Below, piece by piece: positions 21,185 through 31,947 of a stretch of 64,000 nt of DNA. The notes under the pieces are model-generated. The model ran no database searches. It saw only the letters and a program-made list of their open reading frames with translations, and had not been told where the DNA came from. The DNA is from Trematomus loennbergii (lineage: Eukaryota; Chordata; Actinopteri; Perciformes; Nototheniidae). Position 1 is the stretch's first letter; each line of letters opens with the position of its first letter. The DNA is taken from positions 248,001 to 312,000 of the forward strand of contig JAAOOA010000353.1 of assembly GCA_012861695.1 (NCBI GenBank), in the 5' to 3' direction. The position numbers and the translations under genes are program-made.

Positions 21185-24100
21185 GTTGAATATAGAATAT
21201 CAATTTCTTTCAATTATACTTCTCTAATTTGAGGATCAAATATGCTACATAATTGTTATATGAATTATTATAAATATTTGTTTTGGGCCAAAACTGAAAT
21301 TAATCCAGTACTTGAAACATCATTTTAGGTCTGTCTGTTCATGGACAATACATTAAAGAGTAGTGTTTTAAGCCTGATTGCTGGATGATTAAGGATATTA
21401 ACATTATCTGTTATAATATTAGAAATACCTTATTATTCAATACCTTATAATCTGAAATATTTATTTATTTTGTTTAGTATGAAAGTGTAATCTGATCTGA
21501 CAAAATATATTTATCACCACTATTTAACACATGTCTGGTCATTGGAAATATAAAAACCAATCATTAATTGTACATCTTTAAACATCTGGTCATTCAATTC
21601 AAAGTTCATCTTTGTACGAGAGCTGGAAGAACATGTCCGTCAGTCTTCCCGACTCGTTCTCCTCCTCCCTTTATGACACAGAGTGTCTGGTGTGTAAAGG
21701 CATCCTGATACTGTAGATTAGCACTGAGGTGCTGATTGGCTCAAACTCTTCTTCATCAGAGCGCCATATTTCAACCCCCCAATTGCTCTGCTTTTGTGTG
21801 GCTCATTCAGTGAGCACTGTAGTTAATCCCCCAGTGAGACGGAGGCTCATCTGCCGGTATTCCTTCTGCTATCTGCTTGAGAGCAGTGCAACTGCGTATT
21901 CCTGATGCATCCAGGTGGGAGAGGTTAGGAAGACATCAAACTCCTCCAAGAAACATGGAACCTTGTATTATAGAAACCTCTGAAGCCCTCGCTCGTCCTG
22001 CAGAGTTGTCTGCTAGAGCCCACCGAGCAGAAAGATGAAGAGAAGAACCCCCTCTTATCAGAAAGGTGAAGAGAAGCATCCCATCTCGAACGACCTCGTG
22101 CTTCCTTGCACTTGGCTGGGGGTGCTCTCTGCACCCGGAGAGTGTGACCCTCTCTCTCTGACCCTTGGCCTTGAGAACTGTCCTAGTTATTGGGTTACCA
22201 CTGATAGGGATGTTTTCTGAGTGAAGACAACTCAAAGTAATGGATTAGCACATTATCATTTAATTACAAAAATAGGCCCCTCAGAATTATTTGGGAGCCT
22301 TCCTGACACATGCACATTATCATTTTGAAGGTTTGGTTAGTCATTGAACATGCAAGAATCATATACTCATCAGTCCATAGCAGAGACATGTTATTGTAAG
22401 TTAAAGGTGAGCTTGTCCCTGTGGATATAACCCCTTCTCAATGATTCTAAATGTATATTAATTCACCATTTACCTTTTGATAAAATATTAGTTTATCAGA
22501 AATATTTGTCTCTTCCATAAAACATAGGTTTGAGAAATAAATTACCCAATATAAAATAACTTACTCAATATAAATTACTCAATATAATTGACTCTTCCCT
22601 CCCTTTTCTTACATATGGTACATATGAAATAATAATTTAGGAGTCTATTTAAGCATGGTATAGTTTATAATCTATTAATCGAGAAGACTCAGTATCACCT
22701 GTGTGCAGCTTACAAAAAACCATTGTGATAAACATATATTATGCAGGAAATGGATACATTTGTTGAAAAACAAAGCATATCTGATTTGGGAGGAAAAGTT
22801 TCATCCCTTTAACATCTGAGTTATTACTGAAGGCATAGCATGAATGATATTGGTGTCTGAGGGTGTCATTACTGAGAAATGTCAAACAAAATCAAAACCT
22901 TACATTTGAAAACAGGTTTGCATTCCTCCACTTAAGGTGACGTTATCATTGGAAACAATAAAAGCTAATTGTTTTGATGTAGAATCTATATTGAATCGTT
23001 AGAGCAGAACAGAATGGTTGTATTGTAGCCTGAGTTTTGTGCAGCCTTTAGTTTTACCAGGTGGAAACATTGTCTATATAATGTGAATACATGTAGAACT
23101 AGACATTAAGAGACCCCTGACATTAGGCCTATTTGAAACAATAGTAGGGGCTTTTACCAGCTCCCACTTACAGGCATCCTCTGCATAGCAGTATGAATAG
23201 CCTTAAAAACAACCCACTCTGCGGTAACGAGAGTCATGTATCTGAACCAAATGCCCTAAGTGAAGCCGTTAGTCTCATCTGACTGACCCAAGGGTTGGTG
23301 CTGGTGTGACAGGGAGGCTTCCAAGTGTTCATAGCAGATGTCATGCTTTCAGTTCATGGCTCAGTGGGGGGGAGCAGACCCATGTGAGACAGTATCAACG
23401 GCTGTAATGTTCAGTTTGAGGAGTGTCATTCTCTCTGGGAGCAGGAAATGGTGTCCATTCAGACCAGACCATTAATGTCATGTAGAGCAGCCATAGCATC
23501 TCTGTGACTGCACTCAGCCGGACTGCAGCAGGGCAGAACTGGGTGACTTTTAGTGAAGCCGTCCAAGGCCATAGACAAAATGGAACCACGTACTAACAAA
23601 AGGGACACAAGGTCATCAATGTCTCTCTTTACCTTTGGCCTAATTGTAAAACAAATTAGTGGAAGAAATGTGGAACACTAATCCATCATCATGTGAATTT
23701 AGAGTTAATTTAAATAATTACTTATGGGTTGAAGTCAAATTAACATTAACATTAGAACTAAAGTCAGTCAAAATTGGACTTGCACGGATCAGAATCTAAT
23801 CAATACACCATTTTCCCAGCTCTGTAATGAAAAGGATATCAAGATTAGGTACATTACAGGAGTGTTAAAACATCCAAACATGCACACTTATCTTATTCTA
23901 GTAGAGATTAGAGGACAGGTCTAATGTTGTGAACAAAATGATCAAGTCAAAGTTATTTTATTTATTTTATCTTATGTACCACATTTAATTTAATAATTAA
24001 TCTTAAATTACTAATAACTTTAAAGAAGGCAACAATTTACAATGTGGATAAGGTGACTACTTATCCAAAGTGTGTGTGTGTGTGTGTGTGAACAGCTTGT

Positions 24101-26520
24101 CTGCCCAAGGTTAAAACATTTGGGACAGCAGTGAGAATGTTATGAGAAACAATTTGTTGCTTAGACTGAACTCGAAAGAAGCTGAGATTAGAACATTTAA
24201 ATAAATCAAAACACTTGCACCTTAATTAAATACATTTGACATTTAGCTTGAGCTGGGTTCAATACTTTCTTTATGGTATTTAAATTGGGCTCAAGTAGAA
24301 CCTTTACATGGATTTGGCTTGCAACACAAAGTGATACCGATCTCTGTCTGTTATGATTTGAAAGTCTCATGATTTAAAGTGTAGGGCTGTGAAGGAGAGG
24401 CCCTTGGAAAACAACTCTACTTTTTTTAACTGTAATTACTTATTGTAAAGAGATTGCAACATTATACTTTTTAAAGAATTGCTCAATTCATTTAACACAT
24501 TTATTATGCACACTGTAATGAAAACGTCAACAAATATATTGATCCTGGCTTAACCAGCGACCTTTACTCTTTTGTTCATAAGCTCGGTTTCAGAAAACTT
24601 GTCAGTAGTTTAACAACTATTAGAATTGTAGTAATGTCTATGGAGACCAATTGGTTGATACGAGAAATCATTTGAAGCAGTTTAATAAAGAATGTTAAAC
24701 TATATTTAAAACTGTAATTAAACTTCAACTTATATTAATTATCTGAATCCAGTGGCCAGTTGGAACAGATAATCAACAAAGTTTCCATTTTGCAGCAACA
24801 GCGCAAAAGGTTTCAACAATAATTTGTATTATGTCTGAGTCAAGTTCTGTCTTATCAGCTTTGTTTCGGAATGTGTTCAATACATTACGTTTTTTTTCAT
24901 TATTACCATACAATACATAGATTTAAGAATAAAAAAACAAATAATACAACATTGACCTAAAACAGCAGACAGATTTTGCCACCCTGACCTCCTCAGGCAG
25001 GTTGTTTACGACCAGCAGTGATGCCTCTTAGGGTCTCAGGGTGCAGGACGGGGCATAGGGTTTATAAAAGGTCACAAACATATCTTAACATACCAGCAAT
25101 ACAATTTAAGAATGTATTCTTAAAGTAATATAATCTTCTCTTCTTCTTACACCTACAGCGCACACCCTGAACAGTGTGCTCCTTGTTTACATTTCCTCTG
25201 CACACTCAGATGCAGGACATAAAACACTCTTTTGCTATTTATTTTCATTTTGCAGCACATCTATACTACCAGAATTTTGCAAAACACTATATATTATTTA
25301 TTTTTCTCTGGTGAGTTAACTAAAGCTTAGTTTATTTTATGGCTATAGTATTATTATTGTTACAAAACATGCACAAGACGGCGGTTAGACAAAAATATAA
25401 CCCCTGCAATCAGACAAACAAACATGAACTCATAATAAACACCAGCGTGACAGCAAAGTTCATCCAGCTCAATTTAGTCCGGATTAAAGAGGTTTCAGAG
25501 GGGGTAGGGAATTGATCTCTCCCAATGGGAACCCAGTGGGGCACCTTGACTCGCGCTCCACCCTTGTATACAAGTCCTTAGATCGGTGCCTGAAGACCGT
25601 CCAAGAGCAATAACTAGCTTATCCTCTTGCGACCCACTATCCCTGTTCTAGTGGTGCTATGCCCCCCCGATCTGGAGCACATAGACTTTTTTCCTCTACC
25701 CTTTCTATCCGAAACCACACAGTTAACTGTAGTCCTACTCGACCAGCCTATACACCTCCCATCATGTTCATCCAACGATGAAACACAGTTTTGTTCTACA
25801 CTTGCATACCACTGCCCACCCGTGATCAATTAGCCTATAATTTTATGTATGCACCCCGGACCGCACCAGTCCTCCAGCAATGTAGGGACTGTCGCATCAG
25901 GTAATGCACGCACCTCGCACTGCCAGCACGTCGTAAACGGCCACAAGCCACGAGAGTGCTTTTAAACGTCTCGTTTTTAATAGAGACGGCGGTGGTGTGA
26001 GTTAAAGTTATAGACAAAAGCTGTGATTTTCTCCCTCTGAGTTCACTTCACCAGCTCATGCAGATACGGGGAGGTATTTACACACATTCCCCGGAGCCGC
26101 AGCTGGAGCCGTGTTTTTTTTAGAGGCGCTGGGGGTAATATCTCTGGCTGCTTTAGTTAACTGCTAGTGTTGGCCGCTGAAACCCCCGGAATCTCGGCGA
26201 TTTGTTCATTACAAATCTCTATTTTGATTTCACACAGAAGTTCCACTTTACTGCTGCCCTCATTAAGGTCTTTTTAAACATCTCCGTGTATGCCTGCACG
26301 GCACATACGTCCCGAGCAGCACACACAGAGGGAACCAGCCAAGACAGAGTCCCTGGATGATCCCCTGGGGTTACTAGCCCCAAATGTTCATTAACCAAAA
26401 CGAAACGCAGCCGCTTAGCTTCACAGATAATTTTAGGATACCGTCAATCACAGATTCTGGTAAGGCAATGTCCAAATGTAGATTTGAAATCACACTTACC
26501 AGTTCTGAAGATCTGTTGGT
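21185..26520 (-). other. Interior of LTR element 1, 5' part, non-coding
   Basis: About 5.3 kb without a recognisable domain. Most of it matches element 2 in two blocks: 32,697-34,650 and 40,894-43,870. About 0.5 kb (23,325-23,835) is absent from element 2. A (GT)n run lies near 24,070. The open frame at 23,395-23,589 (minus) is short and not family-like. The region nearest the primer site (25,400-26,500) is less AT-rich. Confidence 0.65.
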
Positions 26521-26538
26521 ATCCTGCCGACAACGCCA
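26521..26538 (-). promoter_or_regulatory. Primer-binding site of LTR element 1, tRNA-Ser-like
   Basis: The minus strand reads TGGCGTTGTCGGCAGGAT three bases inside the right LTR. It equals the 3' end complement of a vertebrate tRNA-Ser with one mismatch, judged from memory of that tRNA. The identical 18-mer is at 43,873-43,890 in element 2. Confidence 0.7.
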
Positions 26539-26541
26539 ATT

Positions 26542-27061
26542 TGTGGAGGAAACTTCTGTGTAGTAATGCATGGAGTCACCGACTCAGGAAGGAGACACGG
26601 TGAGAGTTGGAGCTTTGATGTCAAACACTGATGGGTTTATTCAGAGTATTCGGCCGGAGGATTCACATCACAAATCAAAGAGTCAGAGGTTCTGACTACA
26701 CGGTAGAGTTGCCACGTCAATTCTGAAGAGCCTCTCTCTATGCTAGACCTTTTAACTGGTTCACAGAGAGAAATCAACATCTCTGAAGGAGTAGACTAAA
26801 CAGCTGGGACACTGAGCCACCTGCGTCCGACACTCATGGCCTCAAGATTTCACATCTTAGAGTCCACAAACACGATAAAGAAGTGCCTCAGTGTTCTCAC
26901 AACAATTACCCTTCGTGCCAGACAAGTTGACCGGTCCAAACTGGTGACAACAACACATATGGCACCAAGGCCTTTCCTTAAAGGAGATAACAGACGTCAG
27001 AGTAGATCATAAAATGTCACAGAGCAAAAGGTTAGATATCTAGAAGAATTATTCCTTAACA
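26542..27061 (-). repeat. LTR of element 1 (right, 5' LTR)
   Basis: 520 bp, TGTGGAGGAAACTTC to CCTTAACA on the plus strand. It pairs with 18,383-18,906. Confidence 0.88.
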
Positions 27062-27245
27062 CATATGACATATATTTTTACATGTCTCCAGTAACGATAA
27101 AAAGACCGATAACGTCGGAGCTTAACGGTACCACGGTGTTTAATAATTCAGCCCCGGGGCCCGTTTAATACCGGGGCTCGGTACCCATCCCTAGTGGTAG
27201 AGGTAGTCGACTAGTCGATTAGTTGGTGAAATCCCTAGCATAGCG

Positions 27246-27890
27246 CGGTTTATCACTCTCACCCGCGCATGCTAGCTGCCTCCTTTACTGGAGTTACAAC
27301 CGGGGCAGCGAGTGGGGAATCTGTACGGTCAACATTATGTGGCAGTGTGGGTGTGTGGAAAGAAAAGACACTCAGACTGGGATACAAGCGATCTCTTTTA
27401 TTTGTATTAAAAGACGTTCGCGTCAACACAGTGGGGTCAAATAGGGAGGAGGCGGGATTCGCCCTTGCGTCCTGGCGGAGAAAGCACCTCTCTCCGCCGG
27501 GACGCTTCCTCCCGCCGCCAGTCAGCTCCTGGAGGACGGTGCACCCCACCCAGCTCCCCTTCGCAGAGGCGGAGCCGGAGCCCGTCGGGTTCGGCCAGCC
27601 TGTCCCCGTGAGTGCCGGTTCTCCGGACGGACCGCGGAGGCAGAGGGAGCAACGGGAGCCACGGGGGCTCTGTACCGGCGCCTCTCTCTCTCTCTCCGCC
27701 TTACCACCACCGGGCGCTCTCTCCCTTGAGGAGGGGCCTGAGGGCGAGCCAGCGGCAGCATGCGGCTGAGCTTCGCCCTCTCTTCCTCCAGGCGACTGAA
27801 ACGCTGGGTGACCGAGGATATCGACCCGAAGGGCCCTTCCGTGGAAACGGGGGCCCCAAGGAGATCATCTCTCTCAGTTAGGTCTAACTC
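27246..27890 (-). pseudogene. Upstream coding remnant of the split DIRS element
   Basis: GC-rich sequence continues the DIRS element on the far side of hAT-A. Minus-strand frames (27,761-27,522 and 27,549-27,259) are proline- and arginine-rich and shift frame. The frame that crosses the rejoined insertion site leads into the RT N-terminal segment. I recognise no defined domain. Assignment to the ORF1 end or the RT lead-in rests on the TSD join and same-strand continuity. The plus-strand frame 27,269-27,769 is its shadow. Confidence 0.5.
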
Positions 27891-27899
27891 TTAGTGTAT

Positions 27900-28150
27900 T
27901 TTGCCACGCTCAACGGTCCGTCACAGCGGGCAGAGCTGTGATCCGGAAGAGCTGCGTGTTCTCCGTCAGCAGCAGCTGATCTGATCTCTGATCTCTGATC
28001 CCTCTCTCGCGTCCGGTTATACTTCACTCGCGTTTATATCCAAATAAATCTATCAGATCTAGCTAGTTCTAGTTAATGATATGACTCCCTACTTATCAAA
28101 GGACCTAAACAATAAGCGTTGCTTGGCAACGGCATGTGGCCGCAAAGTGT
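27900..28150. repeat. Dispersed repeat shared with hAT 1,836-2,878 and 54,064-54,185
   Basis: The segment shares 'CAGATCTAGCTAGTTCTAG' and 'AATAAGCGTTGCTTGGCAAC' with 54,064-54,185, and related text with 2,013-2,365 inside the hAT in MITE copy A. It is probably a subterminal piece of that hAT family. A short 'TGATCTCTGATC' repetition occurs near 27,985. Confidence 0.55.
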
Positions 28151-28760
28151 GTGTGTGTCATTCACTCAGCCTTATCTTTTCTCAGCCGCGGTACTCTGGA
28201 GCTTAGCCGGCACACACACTCACTCAGCCTTATCTTTTCTCAGCCGCGGCTCGCTGTCTTGCAGACCCCACGCAGCAACCAGGAAACGACACCAGTAATC
28301 CAGCTCACACTGTCCGCTCCTCGAGCCTCAAAGGGCGGAGCAGCGAGCCCCGCAACGTCCCGCCAACACGGCACCCAGACCCCACGCAGCATTCTCATTG
28401 CTAACAAACGCCATTGTAACACAAACACTGATGTTCCGCTGTAACGGTGGTTGACTAATCAGAGCACAGTGGGCTCATAGGGGTCAGGAGCTCCAACAAG
28501 CCGTTTAGGACAGAGAGTGAATACACATATTATACAGAGATGCTGTATGAGAAACCAATGTGATTTTGGAACATTGAACAATGTAAATCTATTCTAGTAG
28601 ACCTCAACAATCGAATTATGATCAGTATAAATGGCCATGTCATGGGACCTTTAACAAGAGCAGTCTCAGTGCTGTGGTGCGGTTGAAAGCCTGACTGGAA
28701 CACTTGAAACAGTTATTTAAATGCAAGAAATGACTTGGAAAAACAACTTTTTCAATGAAC
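28151..28760. repeat. Repeat unit duplicated at 60,040-62,060
   Basis: The unit matches 60,040-60,414 joined to 61,784-62,060. It carries the unoccupied form of the site that a hAT fills at 60,415. The motif 'CAGCCTTATCTTTTCTCAGC' occurs twice within 28,165-28,245. A terminus-like GGCCATGTCATGGGACCT followed by TTAA lies at about 28,635-28,655, as in the TTAA element at 36,401, but similarity between the two units continues past it. Confidence 0.6.
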
Positions 28761-29364
28761 ATGGTTAAACCATGTTCATTAACCACTATTCATGGTATAC
28801 TCCCGGAAGCCTGGTGCTTCAATTTTAGCAAAAAATGCTTAAAAACTCAAGAGCTAATAGTATATCGCTATTGCCCCCCGTCGTAATTGTTTGGTCTAAA
28901 GCTCAAGTAATATGCTTGCGCCCCAAAATGATTATTACGCATGTACTCATCAGTTTTATAGCCCCATTTTGATATTTATCTACTCTAACCTGACTTTGAT
29001 CCCCAATTACACTGCCTAAAAGTGTATATGTTGAAGACCATTTAAAATCTTCTGACCTCTGATGACCCCATCACTTTTCAACACAAGTACATGTCAACTG
29101 CAGCATATGTCTTTACAAAATGTTCTTTACTCAGTTTTAAAATGACATAACTGTTTGTTTGTCAGTCTTTCTAAAACACAAAATATTGTGTGATAGGCTG
29201 TTTGTCATACATTGATGAAACCCTCTCTGATTGGATGGCCCAGGACGTCATACTGGAAGGCGTTGTCGATGCAGTTTTTTTTTTGTGTGGCTAAGACAAC
29301 CATCAACCCTAACACAGATATGTGTGTCTCTGTTGAGGCTCTGCATCACATCTTTGGTTCCATC
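28761..29364. other. Upstream flank of the receptor gene
   Basis: AT-rich sequence with no recognisable repeat or RNA gene. The reading frame of the receptor is open back to an ATG at 29,212, but those 51 codons do not look like a receptor N-terminus. Promoter elements cannot be set with confidence. Confidence 0.5.
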
Positions 29365-30378
29365 ATGACGTTTAGCCTTTCTCAGGAGCAGTTCTGTTTT
29401 CCGGGCTCTAATGCCTCATGTGTTACGAAACAGTTCAATGCGGGGACCAAAGTCGCCCTTTACTTGTTCTTTGTTTCATGTATGCTGGTTACCATTTTAG
29501 GGAACTTTATTGTCATGGTATCAATAGCTCATTTCAAGCAGTTGCATAATCCCACCAATGTGCTTGTTTTATCTCTTGCTCTTTCGGACCTTCTTGTGGG
29601 TGTCGCTGTGATGCCCTTCAGCACCATTCGGACCATTCATGGCTGCTGGTTTTACGGGGATGATTTCTGTATGCTTCACTCAAGTTCTGATATGTTTCTT
29701 GTATCTGTCTCTATATTCCACCTCGTTTGTATTGCGGTGGACAGGCAACAAGCAATATGTAATCCTCTACATTACTCTAGGAATATCACCATGTCAGTGG
29801 CGTGGATTATGGTATGTGCAAGCTGGGCTTTGGCTGCCCTCTACTGTTATGGACAAATTTACTCAAAGGCTAACGTAGTAGGGTTAGAGGAGTATATGGA
29901 ATCGATAAAGTGCCTCGGCAGTTGTAACCTTTTCTTTAACCCCCTTTGGGGAATCCTGGACTGTGTAACTACATTTTTCTTTCCCTGCACTGTTATGGTT
30001 TGTCTGTACACTAAAATATTTATCGTGGCAAAAGAGCATGTCAGAAAGATTGGAGATATGGGCAATTGTTCAAACGACAGAGGGTTGGTTAAACAGTCTG
30101 AGCATAAGGCTGCAAAGACTCTGGCTATTGTGCTTGGTGCCTTTATCTTTTGTTGGATGCCGTCTTTTACTTACCTCATGATCGATGCCTTCACTGGCTT
30201 TAACACACCTGCTGCTCTCTTCGAGGCTTTTGCTTGGTTGGGTTACTTCAACTCAACCTTAAATCCAATAATCTATGCCTTCTTTTATCCTTGGTTTAAG
30301 AAGTGCTTTTATCTTATTGTCAATCTGAAAATACTTAACCCCCATTCTTCAACCATAAATGTGCTTACACATTTATGA
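29365..30378 (+). CDS. Trace amine-associated receptor (class A GPCR), 337 aa
   Basis: A single-exon seven-helix receptor of the olfactory TAAR family. Numbering is from the Met at 29,365. Landmarks: N-glycosylation site N16-A-S, GN at 46-47 (TM1), LSD at 73-75 (TM2), C102 and D109 (TM3, amine salt bridge position 3.32), DRQ at 126-128, W154 (TM4), D199 (position 5.42 counted from P207), CWMP at 263-266 (TM6) and NPIIY at 300-304 followed by AFFYPWFKK, the TAAR signature. C183 or C187 can pair with C102. The family couples to Golf and cAMP in olfactory neurons and senses volatile or dissolved amines. D109 together with D199 is the pair known in diamine-sensing fish TAARs. Oddities: Q replaces Y in the DRY motif, and the tail is short. 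The Met at 29,365 gives the normal family length; an upstream in-frame Met at 29,212 would add 51 atypical residues. No stops or frameshifts, so it is probably functional. No second family member is in the window. Confidence 0.93.
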   Translation: MTFSLSQEQFCFPGSNASCVTKQFNAGTKVALYLFFVSCMLVTILGNFIVMVSIAHFKQLHNPTNVLVLSLALSDLLVGVAVMPFSTIRTIHGCWFYGDDFCMLHSSSDMFLVSVSIFHLVCIAVDRQQAICNPLHYSRNITMSVAWIMVCASWALAALYCYGQIYSKANVVGLEEYMESIKCLGSCNLFFNPLWGILDCVTTFFFPCTVMVCLYTKIFIVAKEHVRKIGDMGNCSNDRGLVKQSEHKAAKTLAIVLGAFIFCWMPSFTYLMIDAFTGFNTPAALFEAFAWLGYFNSTLNPIIYAFFYPWFKKCFYLIVNLKILNPHSSTINVLTHL

Positions 30379-31509
30379 AAGTAGTGGTGAGTATTTTTAT
30401 GGAAATGATTGCATTAAGAGCAGGTTTGGACGCAGTTGATAAAACAAAAGCTAGATGAAAGATGAAAGATGCATGGAGGCTTATCCTTTTTTTCCTGCCG
30501 CTGATCTCTCTTGCTCAGCCAATGGAAGTGTGAAATGTACTACAGCACTATGCCTTATTTTCCTGTGACAGGTTTTTGGTGAGCATTCCACTTCATTGTG
30601 ATTATGATTGTAAAAATTACAAATAAGTCAAAATATTTTAATCTGTAAATGCTACCATCTAAAAAAACTATTCCTGCATTTAAGAAAGACCAACAATTTA
30701 TGATCCCTAACGAAGGTCAATTTTTTATTTATTTTTTCATTACATAATACACTATGTAACTAAATGAGTAAATCAGGTGTTCTCAGTTTGATAGAATTAA
30801 TGTCACGGTTCATAATTTGTCTAAACTTTAAAAAGCTTTGTCCACAGTGGGCATATTCTTCATTTGTGGGAGACTTTATGGAAGCCTTTACATTTTGGCT
30901 TAGTTTGGTATAAAAGGCTTTTCCAGCATTATGCTGCCTGAAGCACTTAGCTTGAACACTAAAATCAAATCATCAAATAGACAAAAGACAATGGAAAACA
31001 GTATTTCCCAGTAACCACCAAGTATGATACAGAAAGAGAAGTGAAGAAGAGAAGAGCTGCTATTATACATTGCACATGGACCCCTACTTGTTATAAGATA
31101 AGATAGCCCACAGTTCTTGTAATCGTCATAGAAGAAACTGCACAGTGTTTTATATTCAAAATATTCATTTTGTGTGGAATATCACTTGGAAATTGCCAAC
31201 ACCACAGGAGCACATACATGTGCAAGGGTTAAATCCTGTAATATCAATGTAATGCCAAAAAACTGCAATATGTCGTAACTGTACAGAATGTATCAACCCT
31301 ATAAACAACTATGGATCAGCATGATTGTAAAGCCCTGTGTGTCTTTAAATATGGCTTGTGTACAGTAAAGCAAACATTTGATGTTCAAGCGTATGATTAC
31401 TAAATAATTGTTATTTCATTTTGTAAGATGTAAATTATTGTTCATAAAAAAGCATTAATCAGAAATGTGCCTGTCTTGCTGATGTAATTTTACTGATTTA
31501 ATTATGATA
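30379..31509. other. Downstream flank of the receptor gene
   Basis: AT-rich sequence, no ORF or repeat family recognised. Several AATAAA-like stretches occur but none can be assigned as the receptor's poly(A) signal. It ends at the TSD of LTR element 2. Confidence 0.5.
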
Positions 31510-31514
31510 TAATT

Positions 31515-31932
31515 TGTGGGGGAAACTTCTGTGTAGCAATGCAGTGGGAGTCACCGACTCAGGAAGGAGACACGGGGAGAGCTGGAGCTTTGATGTCAAA
31601 CACTGATGGGTTTATTTAGGAGCTTCGGCCGGATAATTCACAAAACAAGTCCAAGAGTCAGAGGTTCTGACTTCACGGTAGAGTTGCCACGTCAATTCTG
31701 AAGAACTCTATCCCAGACCCATGTATTTAGCTAGTTCAGAGAGAATAATCAACATTGTGCATAACAAGATAGAATGATAACACCTCTATCAGCTGACGCC
31801 AACAGGCAGGAACAGAGAAACAAAACACTGAGAGCACAGCAGCCAGGGTTACAGGTGCGTGTGCTCAGTCAGGACAGTATGAACTCATAAACTGTGTCAA
31901 AGTTATGTGCCTTGGAAAATATTTCCCCAACA
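31515..31932 (-). repeat. LTR of element 2 (left, 3' LTR)
   Basis: 418 bp, TGTGGGGGAAACTTC to TCCCCAACA on the plus strand. By hand it differs from the right LTR at about 12 positions plus 2 indels (near 97% identity). Confidence 0.87.
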
Positions 31933-31947
31933 GTTCCTCTCTTTTTA
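31933..31947 (-). promoter_or_regulatory. Polypurine tract of LTR element 2
   Basis: The minus strand reads TAAAAAGAGAGGAAC next to the 3' LTR, identical to element 1. Confidence 0.75.

Larger units (their letters stand above)
18383..27061 (-). mobile_element. LTR retroelement 1, non-coding, 8.7 kb
   Basis: Two LTRs (18,383-18,906 and 26,542-27,061), a 5-bp TSD CATAT (18,378-18,382 and 27,062-27,066), a polypurine tract inside the left LTR and a primer site inside the right LTR define a complete element on the minus strand. About 7.6 kb lies between the LTRs, 1.48 kb of it a later hAT-like insertion. No gag, RT, RNase H or integrase motif was found on either strand, and no long ORF. Much of the interior is shared with LTR element 2 (31,515-44,309). 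It must have moved using proteins from another element. Confidence 0.85.
17595..27193. mobile_element. hAT-B element (about 0.9 kb net) inside hAT-A
   Basis: Ends are CAGGGATGGGTAAGG and GGTACCCATCCCTA. A perfect 8-bp TSD GTGGTAGA lies at 17,587-17,594 and 27,194-27,201. TIR-proximal stretches are rich in 'TTAACGGTAC' and 'TATCGATACC' motifs. No transposase is recognisable. It was later entered by the LTR element at 18,383. Confidence 0.87.
16743..27237. mobile_element. hAT-A element (about 0.9 kb net) holding a nested stack
   Basis: Ends are TAGGGGTTTCACAACTACCA and TAGTTGGTGAAATCCCTA. A perfect 8-bp TSD GCATAGCG lies at 16,735-16,742 and 27,238-27,245. Subterminal TAGTCGACTAGT-like motifs are present at both ends. 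Minus-strand transposase remnants lie at 17,022-17,577. Removing hAT-B (17,595-27,193) leaves about 890 bp, so this is an internally deleted copy. Confidence 0.88.
14345..27890 (-). mobile_element. DIRS-type retrotransposon, split by a nested stack
   Basis: Minus-strand order is an upstream coding remnant (27,890-27,246), then after the insertion the RT N-terminus, RNase H and tyrosine recombinase (16,738-15,057), then the 3' terminal region (15,050-14,345). The insertion of hAT-A at 16,743-27,237 carries perfect TSDs, so the two parts were once adjacent. The left limit is set by a GC-rich terminal region ('GACGTAGCCGGCCCTGGGGC'). The right limit is where another repeat family starts. Confidence 0.7.

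Noticed and set aside
23395..23589. Possible env or other protein in LTR element 1
   Set aside because: Short, hydrophobic, and absent from element 2; no retroviral landmark.
27269..27769. Plus-strand 166-codon frame
   Set aside because: GC-rich shadow of the minus-strand DIRS remnant; no domain and it crosses low-complexity Ser/Pro sequence.
29212..29364. 51-codon N-terminal extension of the TAAR
   Set aside because: In frame, but not receptor-like; the Met at 29,365 gives the normal family length and places the N-glycosylation site as expected.
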